This document shows positions 24,548 through 37,372 of a DNA stretch of 64,000 nt, piece after piece. A program made the position numbers and the translations under genes. Origin of the DNA: Tillus elongatus (taxonomy: Eukaryota > Arthropoda > Insecta > Coleoptera > Cleridae); the NCBI GenBank assembly GCA_964006375.1, contig OZ023267.1, positions 24,238,739 through 24,302,738 of the forward strand, read 5' to 3'. The notes beneath the pieces were generated by a model that was not told the DNA's origin, did no database searches, and saw only the letters and a program-made list of their open reading frames with translations. The first letter of the stretch is position 1, and each line of letters starts with the position of its first letter.

Positions 24548-24560
24548 AAGTTTAAGTAAT

Positions 24561-24999
24561 ATTACAGTAGTCTCATTCTTCAAATTTAAACGAGATCGGA
24601 GGTTACTCAGATGACGGGAAGTAAATCTGTGTGTATTGAGTGTTGCTAGAATTGGTTCCGTTAGATCCGAGCCATGAATTGTGTGTCCAGTTTTTTGTTA
24701 AATAAATACATAATGCATACAAATTCATTATTGTTATATTTGGAAAAGCCTCCGTGGTTATGAATGTAAGAATATGTACTTGGGTTGAATCGCGCCCACG
24801 TTGATCTAAATCTCAGGAGGCTCCAGATCTATGTGTACTTGTATTGACTTTTCTATTATGTTATTTAGCACTTGTATGCAGATATGTATTACTGGTACAT
24901 ATTATAAACCTGTTATCACAGGAATAAAACTGAGATCCTCAAATGAAATGAAGATCAGATGAATGAGACCCTGACATTTCCAGGCCATTAGAGATTAGA
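24561..24999. other. No recognised feature
   Basis: Moderate AT content with no repeat or coding motif recognised. SRD5A3 intron 1. Confidence 0.4.
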
Positions 25000-26010
25000 T
25001 TTTATTGTGAGTGGGCTATTCCAGTCCCTCCACCGCAACCTTAGGTCTATTGTAGCTCACGTCTAATTATTTAGATTTCACCCATCAATTCCAGCTCTCT
25101 GAGGGAGTCGATCTTTTCTTAAGGGTGAGAGTTTGTTTGGCAGGTGTACTGCCATCTGAGTGAAGTCGCTTGCCCGTTTCGAAGCTCAAAGAGAGATACC
25201 CTCTCTCCGAGTTCGTCTGGACCCGACATCCGTTAGTGTTTGCCTCGAGGCGGTATCATGAAGTCCCGCTCTCGAGCAGAATCCAATCTCCAGTTGTAAT
25301 CCACCCCTAGAGATCTCAGCTCCCTTCAGGCTCGTCTAAACCTGACACCTAACAGTGTTAGACTCAAGGCAGTCCCGCTCCCAAACATCACCCCAGCGAG
25401 GCCGTCCGTCCGTTTTGTAGCACACAGTATGGGCTCCAAACTCCGGGTGTCTACCACTCATCGGAGATCAGAGCGCTCGGGACGTCTGGACACACGACAC
25501 GGCTCAATCCAGGGCGGTATCATCTGGAACCCCGCTCCCAAGAAACAACCAAGCAAGGCCAATTGTCAGTCTCTGAGGCCACAGTGGAGGCATCAAACTC
25601 CGGGTGCATATCACTCCTCAGAGATATCCGCCTCCTCCCAGCCTCATCTGCAACAGACCCCCACCAGTATTTCATTGACTCGAGGCGGTATCATGAAGTC
25701 CCGCCCTCGAGCAGCATCCTAGGCGGGGTCGTTAGCCTGTATCGATGCTCACAGAGTAGGCCCAAGTCTCTAGGTGTAATCCACCTCTAGAGACCACAGC
25801 CACCTCCGGGTTCGTCCAGACGCAACACCTGCCAGCGTTAGCTTAAATTTCACCCAACAAATCGAGCCTCTGACAGGAGACGACACCTGCGAGGTGAAAC
25901 TTTGTTTGACAGATGTACTGCCATCTGAGCGAAGTCGCTTACCCATCTCAAAGCTCAAAGAGAGATAACCTCTCTCCGAGTTAGTCTGGACCATACATCC
26001 GTCCAGGCCA
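25000..26010. repeat. GC-rich diverged tandem repeat
   Basis: About 1 kb of markedly GC-richer DNA built from diverged units of about 130-170 bp. Recurrent blocks are GAGGCGGTATCATGAAGTCC (near 25248 and 25682), TAATCCACC-CTAGAGA (25300, 25778), GTCTGGAC...ACACGACAC and AAGCTCAAAGAGAGATA (25182, 25952). Apparent ORFs here change frame between units and are not credible genes. Confidence 0.65.
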
Positions 26011-26029
26011 CTCGAGTACATTTTTCATA

Positions 26030-27160
26030 ATACTCGAAATAAAAAACACATACATGAATACTATTTTTATGAACAAAATAAATAAAAACTAAGAACAAAA
26101 AATTTACATAATCAAAAACATAAGTATGCTTAACTCAGATTTTTGAGAAGAAAATTTGCAATTTTTTCATGGAATAACTTGACTTTCATAAATGGCCGAC
26201 AAACTTAGCCTCCGGAAAGAATTTTCCAGTGTGATGGAACTAACCAGAAGACTCTTGGGGGAGTAGAAGCTTCAAAAACCATGTTGTTCGTACATATAAA
26301 TTTGAATCAATCTCGGAAATGGGTTCCAAAAGCTCAGATTCGCGCCCGTAAATTTTTTTTGAAGATTGGAAAGTCGTCACTTCTCTAAAAGCGAAATTTT
26401 ATTTATGAAAATTCGCTGAAAAAAACGCAACCAGGATACTGTTTACATGCGCCATATAGAAATGCCCAATATTTTGCAACTTTCAACAAGATAATAAAGA
26501 TTAAAATAGAATAAACACATTCACAGCACAGCTCTACCTGGCCAATACCTAAAACGCATTTTGCATTTTATGCATTCAAGGAAAAGCATTCCAAATGACA
26601 TGTACATATGAGACATGTTTGAGATAGATGATATTTATATCGGCGCATGATGTGACATATGCTGCATTCACTGACGGATTTAATTGATATATGTACCAAA
26701 GGTAAGCGGCATTGTTATCAGAAAACTATTTACATGAGAAAATTCATATAATATATATGAAATCAAAATAAGGACGCATCTGCTAGTGATGAAATTTTAC
26801 AAACATATAATTTCCAGGTCTACTGAAAGGTTTCCATGACATTTGAGTAAAATCACAAATTTCACAGACTTTTCCCTGACATTTTAGGGGGTATTTCACA
26901 TTCCCTGATTTGTCCAGGTTTTTCCGGTTTTCCAGGTTGCTGGGTACCCTGTATAAAACTAGTAATATATTTATTGATAATTGTAGATGGCATCATTCAA
27001 CAAAGAAGTTTTGAATATGTGCTTTTCCAAGATGTAATTTTCACCAGATGCAAAAAGCCCTACGAATTTTTTCAGAATGGCATTGATCACTAGAATTTTG
27101 ACATACCAATTTCTTCGTTCAATCCTAAATTTCAAGTGTTGATATAAAATAAAGGTAAAA
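26030..27160. other. Intron sequence with one TIR-family module
   Basis: 26290-26420 is a diverged copy of the GGGTTCCAAAAGC..TTCGCGCCCG block, ending GAAAATTCGCTGAAA. The remainder is unremarkable. Confidence 0.45.
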
Positions 27161-27162
27161 CA

Positions 27163-28912
27163 GTCTGGACGCAGCAAGTGCATTATGGTAGCGAATTTTC
27201 ATTAAAATGTTTTTAATGGCAAATATGTCTTGTTTTTAAAAGCACATTTGGTTGGCAGTATAACCTATATAGTAGTAACAACGTACGATATTTCACTAAA
27301 ATAGCTTTGTTGTTTCAAAAAGTCCAAACATTTTCCGAAAATAAACTTAAAATTTTGGGTTTTCTTTCGGAAAATTTTTGTATCTCCGAAAATAACAGAG
27401 ATATGACCACCAAATTTGGCACATACGTTTTTATTATCAAACTTACCCTACATGCCAAAATTCAGACTAAGTTAAAAGAAAAGTTATAGGCATTTAAAGA
27501 AAAACATTTGGGTACCACTGGTGATCAGAGGAAAGCACAAGCACAACATAATTTGTTTGATTAACAAAACCAATTGAATATTACATACAACGGTTAAGTT
27601 TTCTTGATGCAAAAAGGTCAAGAAGTAGCAGAAAAACTATTTTGAAAAATTTTATAATTTTTTATCTTAAAACATCAAAATCGCGATTTGAAACGTCAAA
27701 ATTTGCAATTCTCAGACAAATAATCTGACACAAATACGGATTATGTAGAAGAAATGTAATAAGTGTGTTTTACAAAGCTTTAAGTTTCAGCTTCAACCAT
27801 TATTGTCCTTCATTTTACTAAAATATTTTCGGAAAATCCATTTCAAATACCTATTTCTGATTCTTTGGCAGTAGTTTCAGCTACAGAGTTTATGGTTTAA
27901 TAGTCTATATTTTAGCAAATTTTCTTAGAACAAATTCGTTACTGAGAACACTGTGACGTATGAATTTTGAAAAGATTTATTCAAATGAGCGCGAACTAGA
28001 ACCCCTAAAACCCATATACGGGGTCACTTTTAGTTTTCGTCTGTTTACACATATGCAGGGTGACGAATTCCTATGGTAAAGCTCAATATATCCGTTATTA
28101 TACAAGATATGAGAAAAAATTGTGTAGGTTAATTATAGGGTGGCTCGAGCTGCATCTTATGAACCTATTTTGACAATCACAGGGTGGCCTATATAAGTCC
28201 TTGGTGATACACACTTTCTTTTTTTAATAGAACACCCCTTATGTTATTGCATTTTTGCATTTCCCATCGAATTGTAATGCATGTTTGAAAGGAAAAAAAA
28301 TTTATCGTTCATCGTTTTTTTGTTATTTCAATTGTTCTTTTCACGTTTTTGGCACATATCACAAAATGTGATACGGCGTTTTTACCAATAGATAGCCGAG
28401 CCCCATGAAAATGACGCATTCAGAGAGCTTTTTGTTTGTATTACTCGTCGAAAAAATCAGCTGCCGTATACGGGCGCTCTCAAGTAGTGGCCGAGTTTGA
28501 AATTTTTTCGTAGAAATGTTTTTAATGTTTCCGTGGAAATCATTTTTTGTAAGATTTTTGTGATATGTTGGTAAATAATAAATGTTTGGTAAGTTATTGT
28601 AAAAAAAAAGTTGTCGAATTTTTGTAAAAAATGTGATTTAGTGTAACATTACTCAAGACAATTTCTGTAAAAAAAATGGTGAATTTTTGTAAAATAAATT
28701 TTTACATATGTTCATAACTTTCTTTTTTATATTTTGGTCATTTTGTAAATAATTATATTTGGCTACTTTAATGAAATATAGTACAATATTAGTACCATAT
28801 AGGTTATATTGCAAACCAAATGTCGTTCTCTTAAAAACAAGACATATTTGCCATTAAAAACATTTTTACGAAAATTCGCTACCATAACGCACCTGCTGCG
28901 TCCAGACGTTTT
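27163..28912. mobile_element. Complete TIR element of the CTGGACGCAGCAAGTG family
   Basis: Both ends carry CTGGACGCAGCAAGTGC..GGTAGCGAATTTTC in inverse orientation, and the TIRs continue for roughly 130 bp (TTAATGGCAAATATGTCTTG and beyond). About 1.75 kb, no transposase. It also contains an internal GAGCGCGAACTAGAACCCC module near 27985. Confidence 0.75.
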
Positions 28913-29037
28913 TATTTTGACTTAGAGATCTGAGTTTCGGTAAGTAGAGTAAGTTTAATGGTGGAAACCTATATGCCAAATTTGGTTGTCATAGCTCTGT
29001 TACTTTCTGAGATACAGAAATTTTCCGGAAGAAAACT

Positions 29038-29100
<63 letters not shown>

Positions 29101-29126
29101 GGCCCATCAGTTTTTGAGTATCGTTA

Positions 29127-29225
<99 letters not shown>

Positions 29226-29265
29226 TCTCCCCATTAGTGAATTTTTTGTTTTACGAAAAATTCGG
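28913..29265. repeat. Two (TA)n tracts in a TIR-family copy
   Basis: TA tracts at 29040-29097 and 29130-29221, separated by a CTCGGCCCATCAGTTTTTGAG block. The right side has TTAGTGAATTTTTTG..CGAAAAATTCGGTAA. Confidence 0.8.
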
Positions 29266-29299
29266 TAACCAGCACAATGTAAATGAAAATTAACTTAAA

Positions 29300-30000
29300 T
29301 TAAAAACACATCTACTGAGCAACAGGTGTTTTGAAATATACTAATAATAATAAGTTTATTAAATTGCTAATTGTACAATGTAAAGCAAGCCTGAAACATG
29401 TCGTCAGTAGGAAAAAACAAAAGCATATATGCAACCAAAAACAATATAAAATCAAGCAGGTTATTAAAAGCATCGATACAAATAAAAAATTTATGTCATG
29501 AATTATGGAAAAAAAGGAGATTTTGTAAAAGCTATATAACTTATATAAGCAATAGTAACTTGTCATTTGTCAATACTTGATAAAATAAGTAAATAAGTAA
29601 AAATTTGCTTCAATCAGAAGTTCTAAATCACAAATCTCATACAGAGGGAAAGCATTTTTCATTTCTATACTAAATAAGGCTGACCTAAAATTTAAAAAGT
29701 TAGTTTTGATTTACATGTTAATTGACAAAATATGAGTTAACAAAAGGTCATTCTGTTGAGAAAATACACTCCGTCAAAGGAGCACTCTAAATAAGTTTTC
29801 TCAAATTAAAGAAAAATGAAAAATTACGTTTTTCTAACAAAACGTATCCCACAAAAATTGCTGTGTCCCATTCCTATAGTTAAAAAGGGGAAAATAATAA
29901 ATAGCAAACACTATTTGTAACTCCCAAAATTCAAGACAAAAGGAAAAACTTAAATTTACATTGACTTATTCTATAGAGGGGTATATTTTCTTAATACTTA
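29300..30000. other. No gene; LINE tail-like scrap
   Basis: 29330-29400 on the minus strand ends in AATTTAATAAACTTATTATT, like a LINE 3' tail. The rest is unassigned. Confidence 0.35.
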
Positions 30001-30009
30001 TTGAAATAC

Positions 30010-31650
30010 ATTTTTCTTCTTTTCCGCGGCCTTGCCGCCCCGATAGCACTGCAACTTTTGGTTGATTGTGCATACCCTTATTCTTACTCCACCCATTCCA
30101 AAATCACTGTGCCTTGAACTAGTCTGCACAGCGATTGGTAGGGTGAAGTTTTATATTGCTCTGTCTCCGGTCTAGACTGACCGTAGATCAGTTGTCTTTT
30201 GCGGTCCAGAGCTTTACACTCGCACAAGATGTGCTGGGCTGATTCCTCCCCCTCGCCGCAGAGTCTGCATGCGAGGTCCCCTTCGAACCGCCCCATTTTA
30301 TGCAGGTGTTTCTGGACGGCCATGTGTCCCGTCAAGAGACCTGTTGTGTTTCTGAGCTGTCCTCTGCTAAGATTTAGCAGCTCCACAGCTCTGTTTAACT
30401 GGGTCCGTCAATTATTGACTACCCATGTCTGAGCCCTGGACAGTCCGCCCAGTACACCTTGTGTTGGTTTCTGACACAGGACTTAATGGCTCCCCTGGGA
30501 GAGCTCTTTGTCACGCCCAGAGCCGGTTCTGGTCCCATAAATGGTTCTGCTGACCCTCTCTTCGCGAGACTGTCAGCTTCTTCATTGCCTTTGACCCCCT
30601 AGTGACCCGGCACCCAGATGAGGGTCACCTCATTCTGCCCAGCCAGGTCGCTCGTCTCGTCTCGGCTGTCACTCACCAGCCAGCAATTTACCCGTGGGCT
30701 AGTTAGTGCCTTAAGGGCTGCCTGGCTGTCTGTGGCTATGAGGATCCGCTTGTTGGTGTAGCCCCTCTTATTGTTCTCCTGCACACAGTGCAGGATGGCG
30801 TACATTTCGGCCTGAAACACCGTTGCATGGGCTCCGAGGGAAATACTATGACTTACCCTCAGTCCTTCCGAGTAAACACCTGCCCCCGTCCCACGCTCCC
30901 CGCCGGATCCGTCCGTGAACCAGACGAGCGCGACCCGTGGTATGCCTGGCGTCTCCTCCCGCCATGCCTTGCGGTCGGGGATTTCCACTGTAAAGTTCTT
31001 TTCCCCGCACATTCGCGAAGTCTGACCTCATTTCAAGTATGGGCTCCTTCACGATCTCCTGAATTTTGCAGTGGCCCCTGAAGCCTGGGTTGATCTTCAT
31101 TGCAGGCTAGTCTGTATAGTCCTAGCCTGGCCTCCCCCATAATAACTAAGTGTAGGGGAGGCAGATCCAGCAACACCTCCATGGCGGCTGTTGGGGTTGA
31201 AGACATGGCCCCTGTGATGCCTAGGCAAGCCATCCTTTGGATCTTGCCTAGTTTTTGTTTGAGACTGAATTGTGTCACCTTAGGCCACCAGACCAGTGAG
31301 TGCCGCGTATGCTAATGATGGTCTGACCACCCTTGTGTACAGCCAGTAGGCCATACTAGGTCTTAGTCTCCACGTTTTTCCATATAGCCGCCTAGTGACG
31401 GCTAAGGTCATGACTGCCTTACGCAGTATTTTTCCAATGTGACCATTCCAGGTTAGCTTAGAGTCCAATACGACCCCAAGATATTTTACCTCTCTGGCCA
31501 TTGGAATGCTCCTACCGTATAGTGAGAATTCTGTGGTTGTTGCACTTCCTCCTCCTCGTAAACGGCACGACGGTTGCTTTCTCAGGGCTCACCCCGAGCA
31601 CTTGATCAACCGTCCATGCTTCCACCACTTTCAGTGCAGTCTGCATGCAC
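30010..31650 (-). pseudogene. LINE family C, RT thumb, RNase H and C-terminus
   Basis: In minus-strand order: RT thumb (KYLGVVLDSKLTW near 31480), a connection region, RNase H (LVWFTDGSG, FQAEMYAILHCVQE, ATDSQAALKAL, WVPGH), then a C-terminal cysteine-rich segment (CRLCGEGEESAQHILCECKAL near 30260) and the same C-terminal tail as the plus-strand copy at 21365-22135. A stop replaces the residue after WVPGH and frames shift at least three times. The 5' end is truncated near 31650. It lies in SRD5A3 intron 1. Confidence 0.85.
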
Positions 31651-31655
31651 TTATT

Positions 31656-32153
31656 CAAAAACTTACTTTTACAAAAAACTCAATTACTTATATTATTCAC
31701 CAAAAAACTTTCATGTACTTATTAGGTTTTTAGAACAAAATTTTGAAATACCTACATATAGAGTACATTATTGTGGTCAAAGTAGAAATTTCATAGTTTT
31801 AGTCCTTCAGTTTATAGAACTAAAAAATCTGAATATACATATCTACTTAAGAAAAAACTATAAAATATAAAAACTTTTAAAATAAATAATATCCTTTTGC
31901 AACAAACTGTAAATACTTTAAAGCAAAATACCACATCTGCTGGTTACGCGAAAGCAAAAAAGGCTGAAATTAATTATGAGCATAAATAATTATCCTGTAC
32001 GGGGTTATTACTTGCCATTGCCTACACACAAAGTTATAATTAATTGAATGGCATACATGAATATACTGAGATGGTGAAGAATTATATAGGTAAATTAGGT
32101 ATAACTATAATTGAGTAATTATAAATTTCATAATATTCTTTACATATACCTAC
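31656..32153. other. SRD5A3 intron 1, no recognised feature
   Basis: AT-rich, no coding or repeat similarity noticed. Confidence 0.4.
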
Positions 32154-32490
32154 TTGAAGCAAATCGATTACTTCCACAAACTCCATCAAGTAACTTGATA
32201 AACCATTCAGGTACTTCACAATTAAATATGTAAACAGCAAAAACCAGTCCAAGTCCCAAGATAAAAATGACTGTGGCAACTTCATAGAACTGTTTAAAAG
32301 AGGATTTTTTGACTTCAAATTTTTTCAGGAAACTTGACTTCTCATGCGATGCAAACTTTCCATACCTGAAGCTTTGCCTAATTAACAGGGGTAAATATTT
32401 CTCAAATGTGTTCATCAAACTTGACAATATTATCATGGTGGAAGTCAATAAGGAAAAAAATAGCCTAACATAATTTAAGTTTAGCAACAT
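32154..32490 (-). CDS. SRD5A3: SRD5A3 homologue (polyprenal reductase), exon 1 with start
   Basis: SRD5A3 is an ER multi-pass NADPH-dependent reductase that completes conversion of polyprenol to dolichol for N-glycosylation. Exon 1 starts at the ATG 32490-32488 and encodes two hydrophobic segments around LPLLIRQSFRYGKF, the conserved N-terminal motif of this subfamily. It ends in phase 1 at a GTAGGT donor (32153-32148). The five exons are 32490-32154, 22905-22708, 18796-18668, 15212-15049 and 12021-11929. All have canonical GT/AG borders and compatible phases, giving an uninterrupted 306-residue protein, so the gene appears functional although its introns are loaded with transposons. Confidence 0.93.
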
Positions 32491-33016
32491 TCTGCGACAC
32501 GTTCTGCATCAAACCACATCTAACACTGCTGCGACTGCAAACTAAACAGGAACTATTTATACATAGAAAGTTATAAACGCAAGAGAAAGTAGTGCAAAGT
32601 ACACGCCTGCTGAAGATAATAACTTTGTAGCTGACGTCTGGCATGCACATAAATAGCTTAATGTGTTAAAAAATTTATAGAAAACTATCAAAATATTTTA
32701 TCATCCTTTTATCAAACATTATTAAGTACAGCTGGGTATACCCTATAAGTACAATTTATTTGAGCATATACATAATTCTAGAATTGATAAAACAATGACT
32801 GAATTATGTCGGGGTAGCAAACAATAAACAGATTAATTAACTGAAAAATATACATGACGACAACAGGTATTTAGGGTTTTCACTGTTTTCCTGTACTCAA
32901 ATTATAAATAAAATTATAAATTTAAATTATACGTATGGCAGTTTATCGATTTGCATTTGACACTTCAACTCAATGTCAAATGAATTATGAATTGTCATCA
33001 GCTAAGTAGTTCAAAC
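32491..33016. other. Upstream region of SRD5A3
   Basis: Should contain the promoter and 5' UTR of the minus-strand gene. No TATA box or initiator was identified with confidence. Confidence 0.35.
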
Positions 33017-33024
33017 GTTCAAAC

Positions 33025-34259
33025 TACAGTGACTTGATAGAGACAGTGTGGACATGGGCGATTCGGCCGCCATGTTTTCTCCACATTTAACATTGCGCTT
33101 ATGGAAGAATAGTCAAAAATTGCAAATAATAATGAATTGGTGCATTTTAGAAGAAAACTGTATAGAACCTTTTCTGCAGAGAATTATTTTTTGCTCATAA
33201 CAGACTAGTCGTAATGTTTCCTGGTCAGATAGAACACATTACAATTTGCTTTAAAATAATTTTTCTAGTCAATGGATCTGTAGAAACTGTTTATGTTATG
33301 AGTTTGGCTACATTGTCGACAGACCGATTTGATGAAGTGACGTTGACGTATTGTCATCAATTGTAAACAAATTTGTATTTAATTAACACCAGAACAATTT
33401 GGTAATGAATAATTATATGAATCATTCAACATTACAAAATCATAGTTTATGATCTTTATACAAATAATAATCATTAACAAATTCAAGGAAGAGTAAGAAA
33501 ATGCAAAAATAATTATAAAACTTTATTCGATGGTCATAAAGGAGTACTCATTAGTTTTGCTAGCATGTAATTTTTTTGAAATTAGCCTTTTACTTACTAT
33601 TTTAGCCTGAACACCACAAACCTGTTCACATTTTTTTTCAGGTTATGACAGGGTAAAATAAAAATATGCATTACATCTGAACAGTCACTTAACATTTTCT
33701 CAACAAAGAATAATTTCAACCTTATATTTTGTGTTTGGACAAAAGAAAACAACTGCCGGAAAATAATTTCCAGTCTTGAAAAAAGTTGAACGTCTTTAAC
33801 TAAAGTGCTAATTGATTACTGAACAAGCTAAAATAACTTAAAAACTCCTGTACCCACCACTTCGTACAGGTAAATAATGAATGTAATCAAAATCAAACAC
33901 TTTGTGTTTGGAGAAGTCGGCGGATTTTTTATCACATCAGATCGGTCTGTCGGCAATGCAGCCAACCTTATAACATAAACAGTTTCTATAGATCCATTGA
34001 CTAGGAAATTTATTTTATAACAATTTTAATGATTCGTATCTAAATAGGAAACATTGCGACTAGTCTATTAGGAGCAAAAAATAATTCTCTACCGAAAATG
34101 TTCTATACAGTTTTCTTCTAAAATGCACCAATTCATTATTATTTGCAATTCTTTACTATTCTTCCATAAGCGCAATGTTAAATGTGGAGAAAACATGGCG
34201 GCCGAATCGCCCAAAATGATACCACCTAATGGCCACACTGTCTCTATCAAGTCACTGTA
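33025..34259. mobile_element. hAT-like element with about 330-bp TIRs
   Basis: Ends TACAGTGACTTGATAGAGAC and its inverse, with an exact 8-bp target duplication GTTCAAAC (33017-33024 and 34260-34267). The TIRs remain alignable for about 330 bp, with small indels and a roughly 15-bp insertion on the right. No transposase. It sits just upstream of SRD5A3. Confidence 0.85.
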
Positions 34260-34544
34260 GTTCAAACTACTGATATGAATAAAAGGGTAATATTTTCAAA
34301 TTCAGTTTCAGTGACTCTAATAAATATTTTAATAACATAGTGTACTAATACGCAAATGAAATTCAGTATTGCTTAATATTATTGGTACCAACTCGTTAAC
34401 TTCTCATCATAAATGTTAGATTCCTAGGCATTTTTTTCATAGAGAATAAATACTTATAACATGGTCAATATACTCAGTGTACTGGATGGTGTATTAAAAA
34501 TAAATATGACGAAAACAAGAGTAATGAATATAAATGAGAATAGA

Positions 34545-34548
34545 ACTC

Positions 34549-34630
<82 letters not shown>
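34545..34630. repeat. (TA)n microsatellite
   Basis: About 78 bp of uninterrupted TA. Peptides predicted across it are artefacts. Confidence 0.95.
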
Positions 34631-34971
34631 GGATGTTAATTGCACTTGTTGATATTACCTGGGATGGTGATATTGAATCCATAGGTAAACACTTGATATA
34701 CTTTCACTAACTGAATAAACTATAAGATACATTTAACTGTAATACAATTACAACAGTACATGAGTACATAGCAGATAACTGACCGAGCGTGGAGGACGTG
34801 TGTTCACTGTAGCGGTTGGTAGAGAAGACAGAGATCTCTCTGGTGTTTCTTCGTTGCTGTAGATCTTGACAGCTGGCTGTCGCAGAACATAACGTAACGT
34901 TTAACTGTCAAGAGTATTTATGCAGAAACACAGAGTAGTGTTGACGGAAACACTGCGGTCGGAACCACCGC

Positions 34972-34974
<3 letters not shown>

Positions 34975-35045
<71 letters not shown>
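34975..35045. repeat. (TA)n microsatellite
   Basis: About 70 bp of TA. Confidence 0.95.
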
Positions 35046-35047
<2 letters not shown>

Positions 35048-35049
35048 AA

Positions 35050-36429
35050 CTATAAACTGGGCCATTCGCAACGCAACGGACACAGAATGTATGCGTGTAG
35101 AAAACCTCAAAACATGCCGCTATTTTTTATATAAAATTTTTCTCTGACGCACATGTTTGGTGAGATATTGATCTCTGCAGATTCTTTAATAATTACAAGA
35201 AACAGCTGTATTGTAGCAATGTCTAACATAGAACAACCAAATTTGGTAGATGGTTTTCCTTTATCAACGTCGTTATTTGACAAAAATTTAAAGTGGATAT
35301 AAACTCAAGAAGGGGTGAATTTGGGGTGGGTCACAGTCTAAATGACATGTTTTTTTAACCGTAACCTAATCAATAGCTAAAGTCCATTAATTTTATAGCA
35401 AATTAAATTCTGTACCTTTTTCTCCCCTTGTAAATTTTTCGACAAATCACCCGTTTTTTTTAATTGAGATTTTTAGAGTTGAAATCAAAACAAAATTATT
35501 CCCGTTGAAGACTTTATTAAACATTAGCATATCTGAAATTTAACAAAACGCTATTAAACATTAATACATTAAAAAAAATAAAGAAACACCAAAGATATTG
35601 TTCAAAATAACTTCCATTTTCTCTCACACATAATTGCACCACTGCACCCTACGTCGAAAATTAAAATCGACTGTGTTAATTAATGGATGTCACTCAAATA
35701 ATGGTCCACTTATTATTGATGCGACTTCACAAACCTTTCTCAGTTCGAACTGGTGTCAAATACACAGATTATTTTAAAGTACACCCAGTTTATTTTAAAT
35801 AATATCGTAATATTATTTAAAATGGGCTAATATAAATTAGTTTCGTAATTCGCATTTCGCGAGTGTATCAACCTAGCTTTAGCAGGTATTTAAAAGAGAA
35901 GTTCGTTTGAAAATGTGTACTGATAGAAACACGAACAAAAGTTTACTAGAAGTGAGAGAAGAAAGGCGACTAAAAGAAATTGAGAAACGAGGAAAATTTG
36001 CTTAACATATTTTGAGACATAATAACTTTGACATTATCTGAAAGGTGCATACTTGGAAAAAAGATAAGAGGTAGAGTAAAAAAAAACTTCTGTGTTCTAC
36101 AACATAATAATTATAATAAACGTCTTTGTTTATTTGGTTGTTGTTTGAGGCAGGTAGTGATGGTTGCGAAGATAAGGCGACATTCTGTTGTTATGATATT
36201 ATCATTACATAAAGTTGTGGAAAATTTGACTATATTTGAAAAATCAGTTTATCTAGCAGGCTATAGTACGTTAAAAACTTTAAAGTTTTTTTAGTTTATC
36301 TAACAAGCTACAGGACGCTAAGAATTTAAAGTTTTTTAGTTAGTATAGAAACTCCATATTATTACCAAAAGTTCATTCCAGTTTAAAACTACAGGACTAT
36401 GCTCATAATATAAATGCGAAATACCGTCT
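35050..36429. other. Intergenic, with a MITE relative
   Basis: No gene. Around 35770-35882 a TTTTAAATAATATCGTAATA palindrome followed by AATTCGC..TTCGCGAGTG resembles the small element at 36430-36556. Confidence 0.4.
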
Positions 36430-36556
36430 TTTGCGAATTGCGAAACTGATTCCTATTGGCCCATTTTAAATAGAATTACGATATTCTTTAAAATAAACCA
36501 ATAGGGTTAGTTGTCTCTGCGATTTCGCAATTCGCGAGTATGTATCAGCCAAGCTT
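36430..36556. repeat. Short palindromic MITE
   Basis: GCGAATTGCGAAAC...CCTATTGG..ATTTTAAATAGAAT is inverted across an ACG centre near 36480-36486 and ends in TCGCAATTCGCGAGTATGTA. Related ends occur at about 35850 and 41755. Confidence 0.6.
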
Positions 36557-37060
36557 TTGTACATTTACTTATTTACCTATATTTGTTGCATTCCAGATCA
36601 TCAATATTTCTTTGATTTTGATATAAACAGGAAAAAATGGAAGCGCAACTTAACTTAGTTTTGTAAAACTGAACCCATTCCAATAAATAGATAATTATTT
36701 TAATTTTAAAATGAAGGAAAATTAAAATTCTAAGGTAATAGATATAGAGAATTATCCATTGTCTATAGGGTTATGTCAATGTCATTGGTCTTGTAAGTCA
36801 CCTTCCAAATTTGAAATTTAAACTATTATAATTTCTTAATTTAGAAGGCACATTTTTGTGTTTCAGTATTTGAGTCTTGAGTAAGGATTTACGTCATACA
36901 CAGATAAGATACAAGTAGTATTAGATAATTATAAATACACATATCAACATTTTACAGTGAACAGGTTACCTTGAACATAGCTTTAAAAATAATTTTTAGC
37001 TATAGTTTTAGGGCACACTCTATAAGATTCTGTGATACAAGTAGTGATTAACTCAATAAT

Positions 37061-37303
37061 ATGGCAAACCTTCAAAAGCTGACTAAAGAAGAAATTAAAA
37101 AGTTCTTGAATTCTTTTGATACAGTACTCTTGGACTGTGATGGAGTGTTATGGCTGGAGGATGGACCAATTAGTGGTTCAGTAGAAGCAGTAGCTGCTTT
37201 AAGACAGATTGGTAAAAGAATATTTTTCGTGACAAATAATTCTACCAAAATACGTGATGATTTTGTAAATAAAGCTAACCGATTTAATTACAATGTAAAG
37301 AAG
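37061..37303 (+). CDS. PGP: PGP-like HAD phosphatase, exon 1 with start
   Basis: Encodes residues 1-81. The nucleophile motif DCDGV is at 25-29 (Asp25 would form the phospho-aspartate, Asp27 the acid/base), and motif II, TNNST, is at 58-62. This order is that of the NagD/PGP branch (glycerol-3-phosphate/phosphoglycolate phosphatase), a cytosolic enzyme that detoxifies 2-phosphoglycolate and hydrolyses glycerol-3-phosphate. Related chronophin (PDXP) is a possible alternative. The ATG at 37061 gives the usual short lead before the HAD fold. The donor GTAGGT at 37304 ends the exon in phase 0. Confidence 0.9.
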
Positions 37304-37372
37304 GTAGGTTACAAGTTTTTAATTCGATGAGTATTTTATTGATATACTTAATAAATTGGTGCTTCTTTAAAG

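Noticed and set aside
25429..25790. Overlapping ORFs in the GC-rich island as genes
   Set aside because: They change frame between repeat units and show no motif.
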